From NCBI RefSeq assembly GCF_019891395.1, contig NZ_CP078143.1, positions 2,431,001 to 2,495,000 of the forward strand: a stretch of DNA of 64,000 nt. Reading direction: 5' to 3'. The position numbers and the translations under genes were made by a program. This DNA is from Nitratireductor kimnyeongensis. Lineage in GTDB: Bacteria; Pseudomonadota; Alphaproteobacteria; Rhizobiales; Rhizobiaceae. The notes under the pieces are model-generated. The model was not told the DNA's origin. It did not search any database and was given only the letters and a program-made list of their open reading frames with translations. Positions 56,234 through 64,000 of the stretch are shown here, in pieces (position 1 is the first letter of the stretch; each line of letters starts with the position of its first letter).

Positions 56234-59200
56234 CTAAAGACGCGCATCCATCTCGGCACGGATGCGCTTGGCGGCTTCCTCCTTAACCGGACCGTAGCCT
56301 CGGATCTGCATCGGAAATGCAAGGATCTCGGCCAGTTCTGACACGTTGCCGGCGTCGAGATGCGCAAGCGCCTTTTCCACATGCGCTTCGTACCAATCGA
56401 TCAATTCGCGCTCCATGCGTCGTTCGGCGGTGTAGCCGAAAGGATCGAAGATGGTGCCGCGCAGGCGCTTCATGCGGGCGAGCATGCGGAACGGCAGGCG
56501 CACCCAGGGGCCGAACTCACGCTTGAGCGGACGGCCGCGTGCATCCCTGCCGGAAGCAAGGAAGGGTGGGGCGAGATGGTGCACGATGCGATAATCACCT
56601 TCGAACTCGTCGGCAATGCGGGCGGAGAAACCCGTTTCCGTGTGCAGTCGCGCGACCTCGTATTCGTCCTTGTAAGCCATGAGCTTGAAGAGAGCGCGGG
56701 CAACGGCCCGGCTGGCGGCATCGCTGCCCAGCGGGGCCTCGGCATTGCGCACACGATCCACGAGACGGCGGTAACGCGCGGCATAGGCGGCATTCTGGTA
56801 GTCGGTCAGGAAGGCCTCGCGGCGGGTGACGATCTCGTCAAGCGTTCCGTCGTTCCGCGGCTTCGGATCGAGCAGGCCCTTCAGAGCGTCGGGCTTTTCT
56901 GCCGCCAGCCGGCCGATGAGAAAGGCCCGTTGGTTTTTCTCGATGGCGACGCCGTTGAGCACGATGGCCTGGGTGAGTGCGTTGAGCGAAACGGGCACGA
57001 GGCCCTTCTGCCAGGCGAAGCCGAGCATCATGACATTGGCAAACACCGTGTCGCCCATGAGCTTTTCGGAAAGACGGTTGGCGTCCATGGCGGCGAGCGC
57101 ATCGCTGCCCGTCACGCCTTCGATGGCGGCAAGCCGCTGGTCGACGTGGAGGCTCGCATCGCGTTTGCGCACGATGTCGCCGGTGGGCATCTCGGCAAGG
57201 TTCACCACCGCGCGCATGCCGGGACGGTAGCTGGCCGACGCCTTGGGCGAGGACGACACGACGATGTCACAGCCGATCAGCGCATCCGCCGCATTCCGGT
57301 CGATGCGCACCTGATGGATATCGTCGGGAGAAGATGCCAGCCGGACATAGGAGAGCACCGGCCCGAACTTTTGCGCGAAGCCGGTGAAATCAAGAACGCT
57401 GGAGCCGCGTCCCTCCAGATGCGCGGCCATGGTGATGAGCGCGCCGACGGTGACCACGCCGGTTCCGCCCACGCCGGTGATCATAAGATCGAACGGGCGG
57501 TCGAGCGCCGGCAGGTCGGGATCGGGGAGATCGCCGGCAAGCCGTGTCAGGTCGATCTCCATGCCTGAGCGCTTCTTTCGGGTTGCGCCCTCGATGGTGA
57601 CAAAGCTCGGGCAGAAGCCGTTCATGCAGGAAAAGTCCTTGTTGCAGGACGACTGGTTGATCTTGCGTTTGGTGCCGAACTCGGTTTCGAGCGGCTCGAC
57701 GGAGAGGCAGTTGGACTCCACCGAACAGTCGCCGCAGCCCTCGCAGACGAGGTCGTTGATGACGACGAATTTCTTCGGGTCTTCCATAAGGCCGCGCTTG
57801 CGGCGGCGGCGCTTTTCGGTTGCGCAGGTCTGTTCGTAGATGAGGGCCGAGACGCCCTTCACCTCGCGCAGCTCACGCTGGACGGCATCCAGCTCGCGGC
57901 GATGATGGATGGTGGTGCCCGCGGGCAGCTCGCCGGGCTGGAATTTTTCCGGTGTGTCGGAAACAAGCGCGATGCGCTCGACGCCCTCGGCACGGGATGA
58001 ATGGGCGATGGCCTGAACGCTGACGGGACCGTCCACCGGCTGGCCGCCGGTCATGGCCACGGCGTCGTTGTAGAGGATCTTGAAGGTGATGTTGGCTTTT
58101 GCGGCAATCGCCTGCCGCACGCCCATGGAGCCGGAGTGATACCAGGTGCCTTCCCCGAGATTCTGGAAGACGTGATTCTTGCCGGTAAAGAGCGAGGAGG
58201 CCGCCCAGTTAACGCCCTCGCCGCCCATCTGGATCAGCGAGGTGGTTTCGCGGTCCATCCAGCTTGCCATGAAATGACAACCGATGCCCGCCAGCGCCTG
58301 CGAGCCTTCAGGCACTTTGGTGGAGGTGTTGTGCGGGCAGCCGGAGCAGAAATAGGGCGTGCGGGTCGCGCCTTCCACCTGTAGGGCGATGGGCGGTGTG
58401 GCGAGGATTTCTTCAGCGCGAGCCACGAAACCGTTTCCGGGGAAAATGCCTTCGAGCCGCCGGGCGACGATGGGCAGAAGCAGGCGTGGCGAAAGCTCGC
58501 CGGTCCACGGCACGAGGCGTTCGCCATCCTCGTCGCGCTTGCCCACCATGGCGTGCGGCTTGTGGCCGGGCCAGTCGTAGAAATACTCCTTGAACTGGCT
58601 TTCGACGATGCCGCGCTTTTCCTCGATGACGAGGACTTCCTGCTTGTCTTTCACGAAGTCGAGTGCTGCGCGGCGGGCGAGCGGCCACACCATGCCGACC
58701 TTGTAGATGTCGATGCCGAGCTGCCGGCATTCGGCCTCGCCGATGCCCAGAAGGCGCAGCGCCTCCATCAGGTCGAGATGGGCCTTGCCGGTGGTGACGA
58801 TGCCGAAACGGGCATCCTTCACATCATAGATGTGGCGGTCGATGGGATTGGCTTCGGCAAACGCCAGAACGGCGTGCTTTTTCGCCTCCATGCGCTCCTC
58901 GATCTGCGGGCCGGGAAGGTCCGGCCAGCGATAGTGGAGCCCGCTGGGAGGCGGGGTGAAATCGGGTGTGGCAAACACGCGGGGGGCGGGGATTTCGATG
59001 GAGGCCGCCGATTCCACCGTTTCCGAGATGGCCTTGAATCCGACCCACATGCCCGAGAAACGCGAAAGCGCGTAGCCATATTCTGCGAAGGCCAGATATT
59101 CCGACACGCTGGCCGGATTGAGCGTGGGCATGAACCACGCCATGAAGGCGACATCGGACTGGTGCGGCATGGAGGAGGAGACACAACCATGATCGTCACC

Positions 59201-59653
59201 GGCAACCACCAGCACGCCGCCATGGGGCGAGGAACCATAGGCGTTGCCGTGCTTCAGCGCATCGCCCGAGCGGTCGACGCCGGGGCCCTTGCCATACCAG
59301 AGGCCGAAAACGCCTTCGACCTCGCGCTTCGGGTTGGTCTCGACCTGCTGGCTGCCGAGCACGGCGGTGGCGGCGAGATCCTCGTTGACGGCGGGGAGGA
59401 ATTCGACGCTGGCGGCGTCGAGCCGGTCCTTCGCCTTCCAGAGCTCAAGGTCGAGCGCGCCCAGCGGCGATCCGCGATAGCCGGAGATGAAACCTGCCGT
59501 GTTGAGGCCGCTCGCGCGGTCGCGGCGCGCCTGATCGAGCACGGCGCGCACGAGCGCCTGCGTGCCGGTCATGAAGACGCGGCCCTTTTCCTGGGTGTAG
59601 CGGTCCTCGAGCTGATAGTGCGCGAGTTCGCCGGCCTTGGGTTGGACGGTCAT
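56234..59653 (-). CDS. Indolepyruvate ferredoxin oxidoreductase, fused alpha-beta form
   Basis: 1139 residues from the ATG at 59653, after GGAGG. The N-terminal half is the thiamine-diphosphate part (FISGYRGSPLGALDLELW at the start; PYFCSGCPHNTSTKVPEGSQALAGIGCHFMASW and GGEGVNWAASSLF in the middle). A cysteine-rich stretch follows (VCEGCGDCSVESNCL and CNKDFSCMNGFCPSF), able to hold an iron-sulfur cluster, then the gamma-type domain (ITGVGGTGVVTVGALI). The enzyme oxidatively decarboxylates aryl or branched 2-oxo acids to acyl-CoA, passing electrons to ferredoxin. The fused form is usual in aerobic alphaproteobacteria. The divergent Lrp-type gene suggests control by an amino acid. Confidence 0.93.
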   Translation of the reverse strand: MTVQPKAGELAHYQLEDRYTQEKGRVFMTGTQALVRAVLDQARRDRASGLNTAGFISGYRGSPLGALDLELWKAKDRLDAASVEFLPAVNEDLAATAVLGSQQVETNPKREVEGVFGLWYGKGPGVDRSGDALKHGNAYGSSPHGGVLVVAGDDHGCVSSSMPHQSDVAFMAWFMPTLNPASVSEYLAFAEYGYALSRFSGMWVGFKAISETVESAASIEIPAPRVFATPDFTPPPSGLHYRWPDLPGPQIEERMEAKKHAVLAFAEANPIDRHIYDVKDARFGIVTTGKAHLDLMEALRLLGIGEAECRQLGIDIYKVGMVWPLARRAALDFVKDKQEVLVIEEKRGIVESQFKEYFYDWPGHKPHAMVGKRDEDGERLVPWTGELSPRLLLPIVARRLEGIFPGNGFVARAEEILATPPIALQVEGATRTPYFCSGCPHNTSTKVPEGSQALAGIGCHFMASWMDRETTSLIQMGGEGVNWAASSLFTGKNHVFQNLGEGTWYHSGSMGVRQAIAAKANITFKILYNDAVAMTGGQPVDGPVSVQAIAHSSRAEGVERIALVSDTPEKFQPGELPAGTTIHHRRELDAVQRELREVKGVSALIYEQTCATEKRRRRKRGLMEDPKKFVVINDLVCEGCGDCSVESNCLSVEPLETEFGTKRKINQSSCNKDFSCMNGFCPSFVTIEGATRKKRSGMEIDLTRLAGDLPDPDLPALDRPFDLMITGVGGTGVVTVGALITMAAHLEGRGSSVLDFTGFAQKFGPVLSYVRLASSPDDIHQVRIDRNAADALIGCDIVVSSSPKASASYRPGMRAVVNLAEMPTGDIVRKRDASLHVDQRLAAIEGVTGSDALAAMDANRLSEKLMGDTVFANVMMLGFAWQKGLVPVSLNALTQAIVLNGVAIEKNQRAFLIGRLAAEKPDALKGLLDPKPRNDGTLDEIVTRREAFLTDYQNAAYAARYRRLVDRVRNAEAPLGSDAASRAVARALFKLMAYKDEYEVARLHTETGFSARIADEFEGDYRIVHHLAPPFLASGRDARGRPLKREFGPWVRLPFRMLARMKRLRGTIFDPFGYTAERRMERELIDWYEAHVEKALAHLDAGNVSELAEILAFPMQIRGYGPVKEEAAKRIRAEMDARL

Positions 59654-59749
59654 GCAATTCCTCCGGTGCAGACTGGAAGAATTCTAAACCGGAGAGCGTG
59701 GAAATTTGTGCCAGATTTGGCGATTGGAATTTGGTTTCTGGAAGGATTG

Positions 59750-59765
59750 ACCGATATATATCGGT
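59750..59765. promoter_or_regulatory. Perfect palindrome in the Lrp/indolepyruvate oxidoreductase promoter region
   Basis: ACCGATATATATCGGT is a perfect 16-bp palindrome 31 bases before the Lrp start and 97 bases before the divergent oxidoreductase start. A further TATCGG follows at once. It could be an Lrp/AsnC binding site. Confidence 0.55.
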
Positions 59766-59795
59766 GTATCGGAGAATTTTTCAGGATTTGGACCT

Positions 59796-60275
59796 ATGCC
59801 CGAAAAGCTGAATGAACAGGACAGGAAGCTTCTGGACGCGCTTCAGGCCAATTGCCGGCTCTCGAACCAGGAGCTGGCGGAGCGGGCCGGCATGTCGGCT
59901 TCGGCCTGCTGGCGGCGGGTGAAGGCGCTGGAGGAAGCGGGGCTGATCACGCAATATGCGGCTCTGCTGGATGTGGAGAAGGCGGGGCTGGGGTTTCAGG
60001 CCATCGTGCATGTGTCGCTGACGCGGCATGACCACCGGCATGTGGATACGTTCATCGCCGAGACGCGGCGCCGGCCCGAAGTGCTCGACTGCTACTCCAC
60101 GACGGGTGAGGCGGATTATCATCTGCGCGTCGTGTGCCGGGACCTGGCGGCCTATAACCGGTTTCTGGAGGACTTTCTGTTTCGCCTGCCGGGCATCGCC
60201 AATGTCCGCACCAACCTCGTTCTGAAAGATATCAAGAAGAACAGTCCTGTCCCGGTGCAGCTTAAGGCCAATTGA
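59796..60275 (+). CDS. Lrp/AsnC family transcriptional regulator
   Basis: 159 residues. Helix-turn-helix LNEQDRKLLDALQANCRLSNQELAERAGMSASACWRRVKALEEAGLITQYAALLD (residues 4-58), then a RAM/ligand domain with EVLDCYSTTGEADYHLRVVCRDLAAYNRFLEDFLFRLPGIANVRTNLVLKDIK. It is divergent from the indolepyruvate oxidoreductase gene and probably controls it in answer to an aromatic or branched amino acid. Confidence 0.93.
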   Translation: MPEKLNEQDRKLLDALQANCRLSNQELAERAGMSASACWRRVKALEEAGLITQYAALLDVEKAGLGFQAIVHVSLTRHDHRHVDTFIAETRRRPEVLDCYSTTGEADYHLRVVCRDLAAYNRFLEDFLFRLPGIANVRTNLVLKDIKKNSPVPVQLKAN

Positions 60276-60327
60276 CAAGCGGCGTTCGGTCACTTCCCTT
60301 TCGGGCACCAAACGAGGAGAAGTTCGA

Positions 60328-61647
60328 ATGACGAATGTGGCGCTTACCGGCCTTGCACGCGATCTTGAGCAGAGGGCGGAAGAGGGGCGGCCGGTGCGCA
60401 TCGGCTTGATCGGCTGCGGCGAGATGGGCACGGACATCGTCACGCAGGTGGCGCGCATGAAGGGCATCGAGGTGGCGGCCATTGCCGACACACGGCCCGA
60501 ACGCGCGGCAAAGGCCATCGAGATTGCCGGGCGTGATGTCGGGAGCGCGGTGGAGGCGGCAACGGCAGGCGCGATCAGTGATGCGATCCGGTCCGGGAAA
60601 ACGGCGCTCTGCGGCGATTCCCTGATGGTGGCGCAGAACGATCTGGTGGACGTGGTGATCGACGCCACGGGCAAGCCGGCGGTGGGCGCGGAGATCGGCC
60701 TTTCGGCGATGGAGGCAGGCAAGCATCTCGTCATGATGAATGTCGAGGCGGATGTGACCATCGGCGCTTATCTGAAGCGCGAGGCGGCGCGGCTGGGCGT
60801 GACCTATTCGCTGGGGGCGGGCGATGAGCCGTCTTCCTGCATGGAGCTGATCGAGTTCGTCTCCGCCATGGGGCACGACATTGTTGCCGCCGGCAAGGGC
60901 AAGAACAACCCGCTCAATGTGGATGCGGTGCCGGACGATTACGCCGAGGAAGCGGAACAGCGCAACATGAATGTGCGCATGCTGGTCGAGTTCGTCGACG
61001 GCTCCAAGACGATGGTGGAAATGGCGGCCATCGCCAACGCCACGGGCCTCGTTCCGGACAGGCCGGGCATGCATGGCCCGGCGGCAAGCCGCGAGGAGCT
61101 TTCAAGCGTTCTTTGCCCGATTGCCGATGGCGGTGTGCTCTCGAAAAAGGGCTGCGTCGATTTCACGGTTGGCAAGGGGGTTGCGCCCGGCGTGTTCGTG
61201 GTGGCGGAGATGGAGCATCCGCGCCTGCGCGAGCGCATGAACGATCTGAAGCTGGGCGCGGGGCCGTATTACACCTTCTTCCGGCCCTATCACCTGACCT
61301 CGCTGGAAGTGCCGCTCACCTGCGCGCGCGCGGTGCTCTATGGCAAAGCCGACATGGTGCCGCTCGACAGGCCGGTTGCGGAAGTCTGTGCAGTCGCCAA
61401 GAAGGATCTCGCGCCGGGCGACCGGCTCGACGCGATTGGCGAATACAGCTATCGCGCCTGGATCATGACAGCGGATGAAGCGCGTGCGGCAAAGGCCGTG
61501 CCCTGCGGGCTCCTTGAGGGTGGCACGATGACCGCGCCGGTGAAGAAGGGCGCACTTCTCACCCAAGAAAATGTTGCGCCCGACGCGGCTTCGCGGCTGG
61601 TAGCACTGAGAGCGCGGCAGGACGCGATGGTGTTTGGCGAGGGTTGA
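60328..61647 (+). CDS. NAD(P)-dependent oxidoreductase with C-terminal SAF domain (homoserine-dehydrogenase-like N-terminus)
   Basis: 439 residues from the ATG at 60328, after AGGAGAAG. The Rossmann domain is VRIGLIGCGEMGTDIVTQVARMKGIEVAAIADTRPERA; DVVIDATGKPAVGAEIGLSAMEAGKHLVMMNVEADVTIG is like homoserine dehydrogenase (NAD_binding_3). A central catalytic-like region (GAGDEPSSCMELIEFVSAMGHDIVAAGKGKNNP) follows, and the C-terminal third carries a SAF-like domain (KKDLAPGDRLDAIGEYSYRAWIMTADEARAAKAVPCGLLEGG). Members of this family occur in sugar or polyol catabolic clusters; none of that surrounds it here. Substrate unknown. It follows the Lrp gene by 52 bases and may be co-transcribed. Confidence 0.78.
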   Translation: MTNVALTGLARDLEQRAEEGRPVRIGLIGCGEMGTDIVTQVARMKGIEVAAIADTRPERAAKAIEIAGRDVGSAVEAATAGAISDAIRSGKTALCGDSLMVAQNDLVDVVIDATGKPAVGAEIGLSAMEAGKHLVMMNVEADVTIGAYLKREAARLGVTYSLGAGDEPSSCMELIEFVSAMGHDIVAAGKGKNNPLNVDAVPDDYAEEAEQRNMNVRMLVEFVDGSKTMVEMAAIANATGLVPDRPGMHGPAASREELSSVLCPIADGGVLSKKGCVDFTVGKGVAPGVFVVAEMEHPRLRERMNDLKLGAGPYYTFFRPYHLTSLEVPLTCARAVLYGKADMVPLDRPVAEVCAVAKKDLAPGDRLDAIGEYSYRAWIMTADEARAAKAVPCGLLEGGTMTAPVKKGALLTQENVAPDAASRLVALRARQDAMVFGEG

Positions 61648-61665
61648 TGATGGCGTGGGGCGTTC

Positions 61666-61790
61666 GCCCCTCATCCTCACCTTCTCCCCGTTCACGGGGA
61701 GAAGGTGGCCTTGAAGCTGGCACCTGCCCTTCCGATTGGCTTCCTTCTACCCGCCTGCGGGGAGAAGGTGCCGGCAGGCGGATGAGGGGC
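61666..61790. repeat. Rhizobiales palindromic intergenic repeat (RIME-like), between converging genes
   Basis: GCCCCTCATCC at 61666-61676 is the exact inverse complement of 61780-61790. Inside, ACCTTCTCCCC at 61679-61689 pairs with 61696-61706, and another GGGGAGAAGGT lies near 61760. This nested pattern is that of the mosaic intergenic repeats spread through rhizobial genomes. It can act as a terminator for both neighbours. Confidence 0.7.
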
Positions 61791-61800
61791 CTGCGCGCCT

Positions 61801-62607
61801 CTATTTCCCCAATTCGATGGAGCGCTTCTTGGCGGCATCGACGGCGTCGCTCACAAGATCAAGCAACCGGTTGTCCTCCATGAAAACCGAGAGCGCGGCG
61901 GCGGTGGTGCCGTTGGGGCTCGTCACCTGTTCGCGCAGCCTGCCCGGCTCATCGTCGCTTTCTTTTGCCAGACAAGCCGCGCCATAAACGGTCTGCATGG
62001 CAAGAAGCTTTGCGGTTTCTGCAGGCAGGCCGGCCTTTTCGCCTGCCGCCGTCAGGCATTCGATGAAGTGGAAAATGTAGGCCGGACCGGAGCCGGAAAC
62101 GGCGGTCACGGCGTCCATCAGCTCTTCATTGTCGATGATGGTGACCGCGCCGCTGGTGGCCAGCAATTCCTCGGCGAAGGCTCTTGCCTCGCCGGTCACA
62201 TTGCGGTTGGAGAAGAGCACCATCATGCCCTTGCCGATGGCGGCGGGAGTGTTGGGCATGCAGCGCATGATGGCGGCATGGCGGCCGAGAATTTCCTCGA
62301 ACGTGGCCGTGCCTGTGCCGGCAAGAACGCTGACGAAGGTGGCTTTGTCGGCAAAGCGGGCATAGGCTGGGGCGACATCGCGGATGACCTGCGGCTTGAC
62401 GGCGAACACGATCATGTCGGCACCTGCGTCAAGCTCGTCAACGCTTTCGGCAACGGTTACACCCAGGGCCGCAGCGCGTGCGCGCAGGCCCTCGTTAGGC
62501 TCTATGACGGTGGCGTCCTTCGAGGCCAGCTTGCCTGCGGCGATCCAGCCCTTCAGCATAGCATAACCCATATTGCCGCAGCCGACGAGGATGACCGATT
62601 TGCCCAT
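61801..62607 (-). CDS. proC: Pyrroline-5-carboxylate reductase
   Basis: 268 residues, the usual length. The NAD(P) motif is VILVGCGNMGYAMLKGWIAAG; ADMIVFAVKPQVIRDV and MRCMPNTPAAIGKGMMVLFSN follow, and the C-terminal PROSITE-type region is ELMDAVTAVSGSGPAYIFHFIECLTAAGEKAGLPAETAKLLAMQTVYGAACL. It makes proline from 1-pyrroline-5-carboxylate in the cytosol. It converges on the SAF oxidoreductase gene with a repeat between them. Confidence 0.97.
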   Translation of the reverse strand: MGKSVILVGCGNMGYAMLKGWIAAGKLASKDATVIEPNEGLRARAAALGVTVAESVDELDAGADMIVFAVKPQVIRDVAPAYARFADKATFVSVLAGTGTATFEEILGRHAAIMRCMPNTPAAIGKGMMVLFSNRNVTGEARAFAEELLATSGAVTIIDNEELMDAVTAVSGSGPAYIFHFIECLTAAGEKAGLPAETAKLLAMQTVYGAACLAKESDDEPGRLREQVTSPNGTTAAALSVFMEDNRLLDLVSDAVDAAKKRSIELGK

Positions 62608-62791
62608 GAAACTTCTCCCTTGATGATCGCAAAGGAATGCCGCGTGCGGGCTTGGAATGCAACGACTGAGAGGTCTGCGCAGGGAAATTCCCGTTTGCGG
62701 GCCGAGGGAGGGTTTGCTAAAGCGCGTTATCGAACTCGATCAACCACCGGACACGGGGCCGAAGCATGAGCGCCAAGAAAGCACGCAAATA

Positions 62792-62821
62792 AGCCGCAGC
62801 GACTTTTCTGTTGTTGCGGCT
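62792..62821 (+). promoter_or_regulatory. Hairpin in the leader of the phenicol-exporter-like gene
   Basis: AGCCGCA at 62792-62798 pairs with TGCGGCT at 62815-62821 around a 16-base loop. It lies ahead of a possible 11-codon leader frame. Significance uncertain. Confidence 0.3.
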
Positions 62822-62848
62822 GCCTGTCCGGGTTCCCCTGAAATCATC

Positions 62849-62884
62849 ATGAACTGCAGGCGCCGCCAAATGCCTTCCATTTGA
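62849..62884 (+). CDS. Possible 11-residue leader peptide before the CmlA/FloR-like gene
   Basis: ATG at 62849 opens MNCRRRQMPSI and stops at 62884, 13 bases before the exporter start. Inducible cmlA genes are controlled by ribosome stalling on a short leader peptide, so the frame is worth noting, though the sequence is not the known cmlA leader and it has no clear ribosome site. Confidence 0.2.
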   Translation: MNCRRRQMPSI

Positions 62885-62897
62885 CGGATGCTTTGTC

Positions 62898-64000
62898 ATG
62901 CCAAATCGAAATCCGCGGCTGTGGAGTTACAGCCTGCCGGTGGCGCTCGCGCTGCTGGCACCTTTCAATATTCTTGCCTCGCTCGGCATGGATATCTACC
63001 TGCCAGTCGTTCCGGCAATGCCGGCAATTCTCGGCACCACACCGGCCACGATCCAGCTGACCCTCACGCTTTATATGATCATGCTTGGCGTGGGCCAGGT
63101 TGTGTTCGGTCCCCTGTCGGATCGCTGGGGCCGAAGGCCGGTCCTTTTGGGTGGAGCTCTCCTTTTTGCGGGCACGTCACTTGCGCTTGCGGCGACATCG
63201 ACAGCGGGTCTGTTTCTGGCGCTTCGGGTTGCACAGGCCGCAGGTGCTTCAGCGATGCTTGTGGCGCTCTTCGCGACCGTTCGGGACGTCTATGCCGGAC
63301 GACCTGAAAGTGCCGTGGTCTACAGCCTTCTGAACGCGATGCTCGCCTGCGTACCGGCGTTCGGCCCGATTGTCGGTGCGCTGATCGCCGAAAACCTCGG
63401 TTGGCGCGCGATCTTCATGGGGCTTGCTGCACCCGCAGTTGTGATGCTTGTGTGGTCGCTCGCCGGATGGCATGAAACACGGCCGCGCGATGAGGGGATG
63501 CGCGGGGTCTCGTTCGCCCCAATGCTTCGCAACTTGCCGTTCTGGGCCTATACGCTCGCTTTCGGAACGGCGATGGGCACATTCTTCGTGTTCTTCTCCA
63601 CTGCTCCGCGCGTATTGATCGAGAAGGCAGGCTATTCCGAGTTCGGCTTCAGTCTCGCCTTTGCGACCGTCGCTTTCATAATGATGGCAACGGCACGCTT
63701 CGCCGCGCGTTTCGTGGAACGCTGGGGTATCGCCGGCAGTGTCATGCGCGGCATGGCCACGATGATTCTGGGTGCGTTTCTGCTCCTTGCAGGCGCGTTG
63801 TTCCTGCCGCCATCGTTCCTGTCATTCATCCTGCCCATGTGGCTCATGGCGGTTGGGATCGTCTTCACCACGTCGGTCACTGCCAACGGTGCTCTGGAGG
63901 ATTTTGGCGATATGGCAGGAACGGCAGTGGCTCTCCACTTCTGCATTCAAAGCCTGATCGTCGGCCTCGTCGGCACAGCTTTCGTCGTTGCGTTTGATGG
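62898..64000 (+). CDS. MFS phenicol exporter, CmlA/FloR-like, 3' end cut by window
   Basis: 367 codons are visible from the ATG at 62898 and the frame is still open at the edge; CmlA/FloR are about 404-419 residues, so only the last spans are missing. The N-terminus SLPVALALLAPFNILASLGMDIYLPVVPAMPAILGTTPATIQLTLTLYMIMLGVGQVVFGPLSDRWGRRPVLL is strikingly like FloR/CmlA, as are TVRDVYAGRPES, MGTFFVFFSTAPRVLIEKAGYSEFGFSLAFATVA and SFILPMWLMAVGIVFTTSVTANGALEDF. These proteins export chloramphenicol or florfenicol in exchange for protons across the inner membrane. No mobile element adjoins it, so it looks like a resident chromosomal homologue. Whether it gives resistance is not known. Confidence 0.87.
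   Translation, partial: MPNRNPRLWSYSLPVALALLAPFNILASLGMDIYLPVVPAMPAILGTTPATIQLTLTLYMIMLGVGQVVFGPLSDRWGRRPVLLGGALLFAGTSLALAATSTAGLFLALRVAQAAGASAMLVALFATVRDVYAGRPESAVVYSLLNAMLACVPAFGPIVGALIAENLGWRAIFMGLAAPAVVMLVWSLAGWHETRPRDEGMRGVSFAPMLRNLPFWAYTLAFGTAMGTFFVFFSTAPRVLIEKAGYSEFGFSLAFATVAFIMMATARFAARFVERWGIAGSVMRGMATMILGAFLLLAGALFLPPSFLSFILPMWLMAVGIVFTTSVTANGALEDFGDMAGTAVALHFCIQSLIVGLVGTAFVVAFD

Overview
The window looks like chromosomal DNA of an alphaproteobacterium of the order Hyphomicrobiales (Rhizobiales), probably near Mesorhizobium, Nitratireductor or Phyllobacteriaceae relatives. The support is high G+C, tightly packed operons with ATGA stop/start overlaps, many ABC uptake systems, a TGA-N9-TCA iron box of the RirA type, intergenic repeats of the kind seen throughout this order, and an SahR-like palindrome before metH. 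No phage, transposase, rRNA or CRISPR was seen. There is one tRNA (Phe, GAA). Genus is inference only.

Layout: (1) 1-8176: the start of an AmiC-like amide-binding gene with an attenuator-like leader, then a dipeptide/oligopeptide ABC operon ending in an M14 metallopeptidase. (2) 8172-16103: DUF983 protein, LysR regulator, and a branched-chain-amino-acid-type (HAAT) ABC operon ending in a GMC oxidoreductase. (3) 16330-21359: TetR regulator and a two-gene RND efflux operon sharing an operator-like motif. (4) 21391-25502: DUF2218 protein and a divergent siderophore (FatBDCE-type) uptake operon with an IRO box between them. (5) 25512-31936: LacI regulator, then an AfuABC-type (iron-family fold, probably sugar-phosphate) ABC operon ending in an inositol-monophosphatase-family phosphatase, with a perfect LacI-type operator. 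(6) 31942-44689: RpiR regulator, glutamine-synthetase-like ligase and class III aminotransferase on one strand; on the other a HAAT transporter, an N-formylglutamate-amidohydrolase-like enzyme, a cysteine hydrolase and a 1014-residue kinase/M23/phospho-lyase fusion. This is the best candidate for an undescribed catabolic system. (7) 44763-48606: metH with a 20-bp perfect palindrome upstream. (8) 48999-52765: GAF/Fis regulator, cation/proton antiporter, YbaN protein, tRNA-Phe. (9) 52920-56200: SsuABC/TauABC-like transporter and a duplicated intergenic repeat. (10) 56234-64000: indolepyruvate ferredoxin oxidoreductase with a divergent Lrp regulator, a SAF-domain oxidoreductase, proC and the 5' part of a CmlA/FloR-like phenicol exporter.

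The common theme is nutrient scavenging. Six uptake systems each carry their own regulator and/or first catabolic enzyme in the same operon: peptides with a peptidase, an unknown alcohol with a GMC oxidoreductase, a sugar or polyol phosphate with a phosphatase, and an amino compound with a kinase/lyase, ligase and aminotransferase. All assignments come from reading motifs and gene order; no database search was run.
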